Shown: positions 46,336-57,223 of the stretch, piece after piece | Position numbering within the stretch: the first letter of the stretch is position 1 | Layout: the number at the start of each line of letters is the position of its first letter | Assembly: GCA_006384855.1 (NCBI GenBank) | Contig: VCJN01002086.1 | Coordinates: 54,742-118,741 of the forward strand | From: Tetraselmis striata | Taxonomy: Eukaryota; Chlorophyta; Chlorodendrophyceae; Chlorodendrales; Chlorodendraceae | Reading direction: 5' to 3' | Length of the DNA stretch: 64,000 bases | The notes under the pieces: generated by a model | The model's database searches: none | Told to the model about the DNA's origin: nothing | What the model saw: only the letters and a program-made list of their open reading frames with translations | Made by a program: the position numbers and the translations under genes

Positions 46336-47448
46336 TAATTTTTTAGCATGCCGAGAGCCCGAGACAGTCAGACAGGCAAGTAAATAGTACATTCGTACTG
46401 AGCTTCTCTCCCCGCCCTAGAAGAGATATGAGCCCCGCTGCATCAGCAACGCGCAGCATGAAGACCGAGCGCGCTGCGTCACTATCAAACTATAGAGAAG
46501 CAGAAAAGCTGTTTGTTGCAGGAGCAGCAGCAGCACGTGCGCGCGCGTACGCTACATATACCTCTGCACACGGACGGCGCACTGCGTCTGATTAAATCCG
46601 TCTAGGTACCCGGTTCAAATTTGACGGTAGCAGCAGTGTCGTCTGGATTTCGTATATAATAATTTATCATATTAGGCACCCCACGCCTCACCCCCATCGA
46701 CCCATGCCGCGGGTACAGCGGCCCACCTGCCAGCGGCCCACCTGCCTACTCGGCCAGCGGCCGAAACTTTCCCACTATGGCTGAAGCCTGAGCGGCGGGG
46801 ATGGTGGTTGCGCCGATTGTATCGAACCGGGGGTGATAAATAGGCGAATAATGTGTTTCGACGGATTGGGCGTCCGGCTCCCTACGGGCGGATGTGTCGG
46901 TCTGCTCCACCAAGGTCTGCAAGGCTCTGCTGCGTCATCGAGAGTTCTTTCTGCCTGTACTATCCCGTATTTTGCTTGAATGCTGCAGAAGGTACCCGCC
47001 AGCACGTGGCCGGCCAGCCAGGCTCCCAGTCCGCCACGCATCATTACTACACAATGCCACGCTACTCGTACGAGTTCCGCCGGTTACCCCGTGCGGTAGC
47101 GACCTACCGGTACCAGGGGGTTACCCCTGCCGGTACCTGTAGCGTGGTACCTGTAATGATACCCAGGCTGTACCGGTGTAATTTTCTTTCTTGCGCTCGG
47201 GCGGCCGTTTAAAACGCGGGGGCCGAGCGGCGGCAACCTGGCGCCGTGATGTTCTCGAAACGCTCTTCCATATAAAGCAACAATCTCGCTGTCGACGCAA
47301 CACAACGTCACATCCTTTCACGCGCACCGAACTTTATTGAATCAATCGTCTGTTAGTTCACCCCCCCCTTCCCCCAATTACTATCACCCCCCTGCACGCC
47401 GCACATTCCCGCTTATCCGTCTGTCAGTACAGAGGCTACCTTCCCAGG
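46336..47448. other. Intergenic, possible promoter of the following ORF
   Basis: No gene is supported. Around 47050-47170 the palindrome-like GGTACC/GGTAC motif recurs several times. A TATATAATAATTTAT stretch lies near 46652. Confidence 0.35.
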
Positions 47449-48099
47449 ATGAATCGTACCCCACGTAGCGTGCGCAACGACAAGCGTGCGAGTCTCCTCC
47501 GCCGCCGGAGCGCACTCCCCCCTTTGACTCACGAGGCGCGCTGCTCTGGCGACCCGGAGGCGCAGCAGCCTGTTTTCTGGAACTCGTTCAGCGGGTCCTT
47601 GGCCCAGCTACACAGGCTCGACACCGCCACCGGCGTCTCGTGCGAAGAAATTGCGACCGCTGCACCTCAGCAGCGCGCTCCGCCCACCGGCGCCGACGCT
47701 CGACACAAGCGGTCGTTCCATTGCAAGCTTCCAGACATCAAGGTCGCGACCAGTAGCGGAGCTATTCGCGAGGGAATCCCCGCTGATGCCTCTGGCGAGC
47801 GAGATACTTCAACCGCGGGCAGCACCGCACAGCGGACGTCGAGGCAGGCTCTGCCGAGCCGCACTTTCCGCGTCGCCGCCGCAAGCAGTCCGAGCAGCCA
47901 CCAAGCACAGCGCCGCCCTGCCACCGGCCTAGGCCGCTTGCACGCAACGACGGCCACGCACCGGAGAGTCACTGTCGGGGACCTCGTCGCCGCATGTGCC
48001 AAAGACTACCACGCGTCCATGAAGACCTGCCGTCAGCCCACGTACACCGCAGACATGGATATCAGGTTTGCTCAGCAGGGCGGTACCATCCGAGTATAA
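47449..48099 (+). CDS. Hypothetical basic protein, single-exon ORF
   Basis: An uninterrupted frame of 216 codons starts MNRTPRSVRNDKRASLLRRR and ends CAKDYHASMKTCRQPT ... GGTIRV. It is rich in Arg, Ala, Ser and Thr, with no signal peptide or membrane segment. The frame is GC-rich in third positions compared with the AT-rich DNA that follows it, which supports coding. I recognise no domain. It could be a lineage-specific gene or the remnant of an element's structural protein. Confidence 0.4.
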   Translation: MNRTPRSVRNDKRASLLRRRSALPPLTHEARCSGDPEAQQPVFWNSFSGSLAQLHRLDTATGVSCEEIATAAPQQRAPPTGADARHKRSFHCKLPDIKVATSSGAIREGIPADASGERDTSTAGSTAQRTSRQALPSRTFRVAAASSPSSHQAQRRPATGLGRLHATTATHRRVTVGDLVAACAKDYHASMKTCRQPTYTADMDIRFAQQGGTIRV

Positions 48100-50850
48100 G
48101 TGGCTTCCTTCTCCGGTGGCTTCCTTCGCACTATCTTCGCACTAGAAGTGGCTTCCTTCGCACGATCTTCCATCTGATTGTGCGCCACGAATCGTACATA
48201 CACGGCGGAGCAAATCGCTCTCGAAATCCGCCACCCGAGATAGCAACCAGTCGCCACAACGATGTTGTGCCCACTCTTATTAATGATATTGCCACGATGA
48301 TAATGTGTCATCGCTTCATGCAGAGCCATGATGGTACCAGTCTTATTATTCAATTATTTTCTGTAATTTGTAAAGCATTCTTGTCTCCATCATGGAATTT
48401 TGTCCTCCTTCCACCCTCCTGTGATAATGTTACTCTCATTGGCTGCACATCCATGTCTATCAATGGGCATCAACCAACATGTCTGCAACGAGCTGTCCCA
48501 ATGACATGCGTAAGCAAAGTCCCCAGGAATGTGGCAAGCATAGGCGCACACCAGCATATACGGCAAATGTTGCCTCCATGTTTCTGTGTTGAGGCTCTGG
48601 AGTGTAACCTTTGTGCAAAACAAGTTCCTGGCATGGGTTTCGATTGGACCATACAAAAGGCTCCTCAGCAACTTATGATGCGTTCTAACTCCTAAGAGCT
48701 GTTGCTTTACGAAGAATGCACATGCTCATATTAATATTATCTCATGTACATATGTCCCGAGCCGGTCGCCTTCGAGTCATGTCGCGATTTTGGCAATGGT
48801 GGCGTCGCCCGTTGCTGAAGCAGCTATGATGTCGACATTGACAGCCATTTGATCAGGTCCAAACCAGTAGATCTACAGCACCCATAGTCATGCTGGAAGT
48901 AGACCTCGGCGCAATGGGAGGTGCCAGCTATGAATGTGTATTGTTTTCCTTGCTTATTGCGTGCTAAAGCCCAGTATGACAGGAAGTAATACTATGAGTT
49001 GTTGTTCATAATACCTTTCATATGAATGCGCCCGCACTTGTAGAGCGCCATGGCTTTGACATGCAGATCACTGAGACTAAACTATGAAGTTGCGCTCCAC
49101 ATAAAATCATGTCGATACATCGGGATGTTGTCGTCGCTGTCTTCATGTGCTGTATGATGCAGCCCAGGCGGCTTATGCGCCGCTGATTCAAAACTGTATC
49201 AGCAAGGAGTGGGGCGCCAGAGCGCAGCTATGCCTACACATTGAGGGCAATGCAGCGACATGCATGTATAAAAAAATCTTCACTCGTGGCCCCGCCGGCC
49301 TGTGGCATGGCAGGCTGATAGTCAGTCACAAAGAGTGCAGCAGCACAGATATGCTGTGTGAAACCGGGGCATGATGCCGCGCTGGCATAACCGATGACAT
49401 GGCTGCAGGTGGGAGGTATGGAAAGCATCTTTCGGCGGACATATAAATTGAGTACGCGATCAGTCATTCAGACATACTGTACAAGAGCATGGAAGGGGGG
49501 TCTCTTTGCTATGGGCGCCCGGGGCGGGGGGGGGGGGGGGGGGGGGCGCGGGGCGGCACGGCCATTGTATCGTGTCCGGTAGTATGGAGGAGCTGGGGGG
49601 ATCTACTGACGCCGTTGTGCTGAGCAATCGCTGCGCGGGGCTTTGGCATCTGCGGGCCAGCAGTGTAGATGTACCGAGCTATTGGTAGTATACTGCGCAG
49701 AGCGGCCACTGCGCAGGGCTGCTAGGCGGGTGCCTTTTGCGCGAAGCGGTGTCGCTGTGTTGAGGGGTCAGTGCGGCTGCCTGGAGCTGTTGCATGCCAG
49801 CATGGCCACTGCCTCTGGGCGTTTGATGGTTTTGAGCTCTTGGCGTTGCTGACTGGAGCCACCGCTGCCTGTCAAAGGGGGGGGGGGGGGGGGCAGTGCG
49901 GCTAGACGTATATGTGTTTGGCTAATGCTGGTGGCGCGTCAGATACCAAGGAATTTGTTGATCTCTTCCCTGATAATAGGGTCAAGATTGCAGGTTCCGT
50001 GGCGGCAGCGCGGTGGAGGTGGTCTGCTACTTGTGCTGCTGCCTCCCGGAGTCCATCGAGCTTGTTGCGTCCTGTGCTATATGGCGTTTATAGGCTTTGT
50101 TAGACTGATAGTTCTCCCACTGGGTATTCGGCGCCGATAATGTGCCAAATCTCTGCTGCATTGTATCGTGTTTTATTATCTCTGCTAATGCGTCGCCAAC
50201 TTTGTTAACTATTTGGGGATTGACAACAACCAGTTCAGACTCCCCCCCTTTTCCCACTTATTTGGAATTGTCGGGCGGACAAATCCATATGTCCGGTAGC
50301 TGCTATAAGCAGTGGGCCGAAACAACACAGAATCCTGTTTGAAGTGAGAGAATGGAGTCCCCGAAAGTCCATTAAATCGCCAGATATAAACCATACTTGA
50401 AATAAGCAAGCAGCTATTAACCCCCCCCCCCCTTCCCCCCCACACACACGCACACACACATAATTAGTCGTTGGCTCCATGATCTACGGGTGCGCTTGGC
50501 GCAAGAGGTCAAAAGTGACTGGGCGGCTGAAGCCCGATGATACATATGCGACATGATTTCCAATATTAATTCTTTAGATATGTATCGCATTTAACAGCAA
50601 TCGCATTCCTGATATCGGGCACTGCTACGGTCGTGAGTACGATGTATATCACGTAGTAGGAGGACAGGGGATGGGCTATATGGTGCGTTCCACGGCAAGC
50701 CTGTGGTGCAACTACCATCATGTCAACACATACATGTATTAAGCGACACTTGTCCGACCATTATGGAACGCCAAAAGCACAGCCGTGCACATGAGCTAAT
50801 AACACAACATCGATCATTATATGTCCCCAAGGAGGACATAGCCGGCGCAT
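48100..50850. other. Region without recognisable genes
   Basis: It is mostly AT-rich sequence with G tracts near 49528-49546 and 49878-49893 and a C-rich run near 50420. Just after the preceding ORF, GTGGCTTCCTTC is repeated three times (48101-48160). No protein-like frame is convincing. Confidence 0.4.
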
Positions 50851-51400
50851 CCAACAGGCCGCCAACCCCTGGTGTGATACGGCGATCGGTGTTGGCAGAG
50901 TAGTAGAAAGCGATATAATGCAGGAGGAGAATATTGATGGAGCGATGCGCGCTTGAGTAGTGACCGACGTCTCGACACCCTCGACAGCCGCCGACTTGCC
51001 GGCGTCGGTGTCGGTTGGGTCGGTCAATCTTGGGGTCGGTCGGCGAGCCGCTGCCAGACATATCGAAGGGTTCGTCCGGGAGGGAGCCGCGGGGAAAAGA
51101 GAGGGAAGAGCATCGGCTTGAGCTGGTCGTGTAGTAGCAGCGAGTGCGGAGTGTGAAAGGTTTGGTACCGTTTTCCGGGGATTTGAGCACTCCGCACGGT
51201 CCGAAACCGCGAGTTAGTGTGGTGCGGGCAGGAGGCCAGCACAGCACTAAGAGATGAGTGGTCCCATGTACCGGACGATATGGGTTTTATAAGGTTCGAC
51301 GGGTACTGGGGTGGCGGATGCTTTCGCCGAGGACGGCACGGTAAGTGCCGTACTTCGGCATTATTTGAGTTAAATAAGCACCAAGACCGCCCGCCATGCG
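50851..51400 (-). mobile_element. Truncated inverted copy of the YR element's left end
   Basis: Read on the minus strand it reproduces the terminal repeat (CGTCCGGTACATGGGACCAC, GCCTCCTGCCCGCAC) followed by the leader and the start of the Gag region (GTGCGGAGTGCTCAAATCC, then a GACGCCGGCAAGTCGGCGGC-type motif). It corresponds to about 41300-41700 in the larger copy. The recombinase and the other terminus are absent. Confidence 0.75.
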
Positions 51401-54015
51401 AATAAATATGAGGCTACGATATACAACGTGATGTAGATGATATTGACGTGCCTTTTCATGCATCGTTGCGTTTGCGTGTTGTGGCATCGTTGCGTCGCTG
51501 CCTTTTATGCATACACGATCGTCACGTATTTGCTCGTCAATTTTTTGAGAATCACTGTTATGACATGGGCATTTATTGTCCCGCAAGACCACACGCTATA
51601 TGTAAGGCAACCCCGCGCGGGATGCCGAGGACATGTATTCATGACAAACCTGAAAATCCATGACGTGTGAAATTCGTACAAAAACTGCTCAACATATGAG
51701 CCTCGCATGTGTGAGCGTCGTGTCTTGAGTACGGTTGTGTAGGCATGAAGTTGCCTTGATGACGCCTTTGAAACATTGAAAAAAAAAAGTTCTTTGCCCT
51801 GCTCAATTTCGTGCCCTTGGGAAAGGCACGCCGTTGTTGTTGTCGTGAGTCAGCATCGGTTGTATGCCGTTCGGCTAGGCACCCTCTTGACATTCTTGAC
51901 GCCGCCAGGAATACATGACGCAACAGTTGAGTGTCGTGCCCTTGAATGTCCCGCATTACTCGGTAGTGCACTGCACGGACAGTTTGCAATGGTGTCAGTG
52001 TTGTCATTGTCCGGCAAAATGTTAGCCCGGAGTGGCTTGGCAAGGTAATGATACGTGCTTAAACCTCCATGACGAACAACAGAAATACATATTGACAGAA
52101 ATTCGAACACTAAGTAGTACTCATACCTGCTGCCTAAACTCTGCAATAACGAACAACTCAAATTCATTGAGAAATATTGACATATTTTCAAAACAGATAT
52201 GTGTAGCACACAGCCCCAACAACTGTGTGCGGTTAACACTCCATAATATTTTCATTGTGCATAGGCACATAGAACACTGTATAACATAACCTACCTCATC
52301 AAAAATCCTTGCCGTCACCTCTTTGTATGCGGGGTATCAGCCTTTCCACGCGGAATTGTATCGTCACATACCTGGATCGGGAGGAGCACGGATTTCCAAA
52401 CATGCATTGTGACATAGACAGTTTGAACGAGCGGGACATCTATCTAGCAATTTGTGATGCATCCATAGATAGATAATTATGATAATGTGCATGCTGCGGA
52501 TACGCCGTCATGACCACATTTGATCCACTGACATAGCACTCTCCCATGACTTGCATGGCTTATTTAGCTTACATTATGTGTACGAATCGGAGCTGCATTT
52601 TCACAACTCGAACGCGCATGCATGTTAGAGAACTTGCCGATTGAACCTAGGAACGACGTAGGTATGCATTGCTGAGCATGACGGAGGAAATATGGCATGT
52701 AGTGCGCGGACATTGTGTGGTTCCACTGCCAACTGAAACATCAAATATGTGCGACCTTACTCGGACACCTTTGAGCGTGTTGCACTTATGATGGATGATC
52801 GCATTGAAATGACTAGACGAAAGTTCAATGATTACTACGACGGGAATTCGCAAGAAAGGCATCATTGATTTATGCACCCATAGTTGCAAACGATGGAAAC
52901 ACGTCAACAAAAATGGCCAACATGTTCTTCCTCACATATATACAACGCTTGCTTTGATAAATGTCTTGTGCGACATGTATGAATCCTCTGTACACTGAAT
53001 ATGTTCCTTACATTGAATGACTGTCGTAAACAAAATATATTCCTTACATCGAACGAGACATGAAGATTCAGCCGTCCCATTAGTTTACTACGGCAATACA
53101 ACATAATAGAAGCATGCATGTTACACAATGCCGCTACCTGCGATCCTCACATGTCATGCAATGAAACTGCGGAAGACTGTTCTCACGATGAATTAAAATC
53201 CCCGACCGGCCGGCATGCACTTCATCATAGTTACCCGAAAGCTGCACACAATATTAACATACCGCTCAGCAGTCAATTCCATGTCAACACGGATGTAAAT
53301 AACAGATTTATTTGATGGCATAGCGTACCGATGGACTGCGACTACATGTACGCGGGCCGTGCTACCAGGGGTAACTACCCTGCCGTACTGCCCTTTACAT
53401 TCCTGTAGTACCCAGTATAATATACTCGCGCATCGGTCGGGCCATCAGTAGAAAGAAACTATTTCCTTTACGGTAACCAAAGCCAAGGAAGTCCCTGAAG
53501 GGTGAGTGATGAGTTTTCGTATTACATCCGTAATAAATGCTTCTTGTTGCATTCTGATTCCGTCATGCCTCATCACCTCTACCCAACTCAAAGCTGGACC
53601 GTTCAAATTTCGGGGTAAAGTTCGCACGACCATAGCGACCTAACCCGCGGACACCGCGCGCGTGACGTTTCAGAAACTTGATGTAGCAATAATCCTTATC
53701 TCACATTGGCAAATAAATATTATAGCACGATCGTTGCGCAGCCAGCAGCATCAGCGCTGACACTCCGGCGCGTCCCGCACCTGCTGGACGGGCATCGTCA
53801 GTTGAAGGAAGGCGATAGGGACCCCCCTGTTTAGACCTTCCACTCGGGCTCTTGTCCGGCTGTTACCGATAGCTACTGAGCTGTGCGCCCAGCAAGGTTG
53901 GCGCGGCAGGCGCACGTCCCCTGCCGGTTTCGTACCCGGAAGCGAGACGAAAGCCGTGCTGACCTACCTTCTGCTCGAGAATTTTCAAATATCGTCGTGG
54001 CAAGCAAAAAACAAT
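51401..54015. other. AT-rich region without recognisable genes
   Basis: Base composition drops markedly relative to the gene island. Short direct repeats (TTCCTTACAT-GAA) occur at about 52995-53060. No coding region is supported until the F-box gene. The last few hundred bases (53700-54015) turn GC-rich and probably contain its promoter and 5' UTR. Confidence 0.45.
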
Positions 54016-57000
54016 ATGCCGCGCCAGACGAACCGGCAGACGAAGCGACCCAAGCGGGCGACCGGGTTGCTGGGGATGGAAGAGCTGGGGTACGGCTCCA
54101 TCGACGACCCCGACTTTATGGTGGATGAGGAGAGCAGCGACGCCTCCGCGTCCGCCCCTGGCAGTGCAGACCTCTCGCGCGGTGGTGCCGATGGTCGGCG
54201 GGGGCGCAGCAGGCGCTGCGCCGCTAGAGTTGAGACTGCCAGCAAGCGAAGCGGCGGCGCTGACGGGGCGGTGGGGGCAGCCGCGAGGCAGGAAGATCCC
54301 GGCGGCTTGAGCAGCGACGGCAGCGACGTGCCGCTGTCGCTGCGGGCGAAGCGGGCTGCAGTAGCCGCGGGGCCTAGGGAGCTGCCGGCGGCTGGTAGTG
54401 ACGAGGGGAGCGATGCGCCGCTGTCGCGCCGCGCGATTTCAATCCAACGGGGCAAGCCGGCGGGAGCGCGGCGGCAGCGGCAGCGGGGGCGGCGTCGCAG
54501 TAGCAGCGACGAACCGCCGGTAGGCCACCTTGTGGCGGCCAGAACTAGTGGCGCCCGGGGCGCCGCAAGGAGCAAACCGTCGAAGTCGCCCAGCGGCCAG
54601 AGTTTCGACTACGGGGGGCTTCCTCCCGACATCATGGCGTCCATACTCGGCTTGGCGAGCGCGAAGGAGGCCCTCCCAGTGGCCGCAACATGTGCGCCCA
54701 CGCCTTTTGCGCTGCCAATGCGCCTGTATACATAAGACACCCAGGACATATTGGGACTTTTGGGGTTGCCTAAAAGCACAGCACTTTAGTATACCATGTT
54801 TTTAGTTTACCATTTATGGCAACTATTTGTCACATCTTGATGTGTTGTTTGGGGGCGCAAGGCACGCCCGAGTTATAGATATTTGATGCAGGTACGTCGA
54901 CAGTGATGGCAACTGAGGCAGGCTGCTCTTGCGTGCCGCTGTGGGCAGGCAGGAGTGTGTGCCGGTCCTGGCGGCAGGCTGTTGCAGACACACCGCAGGT
55001 GTGGCGGCGGCTGGACATGTCCTACGGGTGGTGCAACCCCACGGACAGGACGCTCAAGCAGCACATCCGCGCGGAGGCGTGGGCCGCGGTAGGCGGCACC
55101 ACAGCTGCACAATAGCGACAGCCGCACTCCATGTAGTGCACAGGTGCACTCGTGTGGGAATGGGTGCCAACGTCACAGTAAGAACACTGTGAATGAGAAC
55201 TTATTGCCCAAATACCTGCCAGAGGTCAACTATAGACAGCACTATACGGGTGCCGACGCACCTTTAAGAACTCTTACTCGAACCCTCAGATTGGACTTGC
55301 ACGCAACCTATATTAACACTCGCTGTAGCTGCGCCATCGTTCCGTCTAGGTTTGGCCACTGGCAGGCTCGTATTTGCCGTGTCCTTGTTGCCGCATCGGC
55401 GCCCGTAGCAGACCTACAGCCGCGCTGCTCCTATCGGTGGTATGTAAACCCAGAGAGTACGGGTTGTTACAGTTGCGCCGGCACCCGTATACCGGACTTA
55501 CACAATCCCGTAAAGTAAAACCTCGGCTTGCCTTCTCCTGAGGCACGCCACCCGGTATCCCCCACCAAACCCCTTGCAGGTGGCACATCTGAACATCGGG
55601 GGCTGCAACAAGCTGACGGACAAGGGGCTGCTGCACCTATCGCAGTCGTGCCCCTCGTTGACGTCGCTCAACATCGCCTACTGCGGCAGCTTCAGGCAAG
55701 TGCATGGGCGATGCGGGGTGGGAACCTAAACCAAGTCCGCTTTCGATGGGGGCCAACTCGGTGCTTTCCATCAGAGCCCACGCCGAGATGATCTTCGGGC
55801 CAGATGATGTCCGCCTTGGGGGTGTCGCTGCCCATCTATGTACATGCCTGCGGGCGCCAATGCACAGATAAGAACTCTTATCATAAGCCTATTATTGGGT
55901 CTGCATGCAGCCTGACATGCTCAAGTATCATTCACTTCGGTTCCGCTATAGCTTCGTCTGCATTGGAACTCTGGCAGGTAGAGTAGGTTCTAGTCCACAG
56001 TTTTCTTATTACCGAGCGGGCGCCCGTACTTCATGCTTTTCAATTCCTCCGAGGTTTCGAAACCTCGTCAACCCGCTGCGTGATGGCGTTGCGCTGCAGC
56101 ATGCAGCACCCGGGCTGATGGCGTGCATCCTTGCCCCCCCCCCCCCCCCCGCCACTCCCCGCCAGCCTGGACGGCATCGGCAACGCGCTGAGCAATCTGA
56201 GCTCTCTGGCGTGCATCGACATGTCGGGGATCAGCACCAAGCCAGTGCGTAAGGGCGCCATTGATGCACTGCTGCAGGTGGTGTCGAGCAGCGTGGGGCC
56301 GCGCTTGGAGACTCTCACGGCAGAGTACTGCCCTCACCTCAGCATGAAAGGGGTGCGCGCCAGGTCCTCCCTCCCCTAGAATGGGTTAGCCTCCTCAGCC
56401 ACAGATGCGCACGCGGAGATATGAACACTGCGAATAAGAACCTGCTCTGCTCGGCAGAGGTCAAATGCGGACGAGACTATAGCGGAACCGCAGTGAATGT
56501 TCTTACAGATAGGTTGAATGCAAGCCCAATTTGTGGCTTATAATAAGGGTTCTGATAGATGTGCTGGCACCCATATATAAGGGTGCGGATAACAACATAA
56601 TAGGGAAAAGCCTTATCTGCATCGGCTCAGGTACAAGGATGAGTACATCAGCTCCCTATATAGCGCTAAGGGCACGCCCAGGCCTTATACTTTTCCGCAT
56701 ACAACGGTCCTCAAAGTAGCCGCCTCTGCTGCCATATGGGGTCAGAGTCGTGCAAAAGGTCGGTGACCACCGGATTCATTGGTGTCATTGGCTACGATTC
56801 TGGGGCGTGTACCGCCGATGCCATCGTCAATGTGTTGTGTTGTCAATGGGGTCCGCTGCTCCCGTTGGCGCCGGTGCGTTGCCACCCGTCAAACACCCCC
56901 TTCTCATGGCAGCCTACGTAGCGATGTGTGTAGCGACAATGGGTTGGGAGGGGGCAGGGCACCTTGTTAAATGGCTGGGTAACTACGCCGTATCAAAGCG

Positions 57001-57182
57001 CTAATCTATACAAGTCGCGGCAACGCACCAAGCGATGTTGGTCATGCATTGTCCTTACCTTCGTCAGTTGTGGTGCTCCCAAGGGTGTCTTAATTTCAAG
57101 AAACAGCAGCCCTGACACGCAGCGACAACCCCTTTGGGAACACCCAGCACGCCAACACTGCCCTGACGATTGGTCGCTCAAG

Positions 57183-57223
<41 letters not shown>

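Noticed and set aside
50900..51400. A solo LTR of the gypsy element at 60.6 kb
   Set aside because: The sequence matches the terminal repeat and leader of the tyrosine-recombinase element at 41.2 kb instead.
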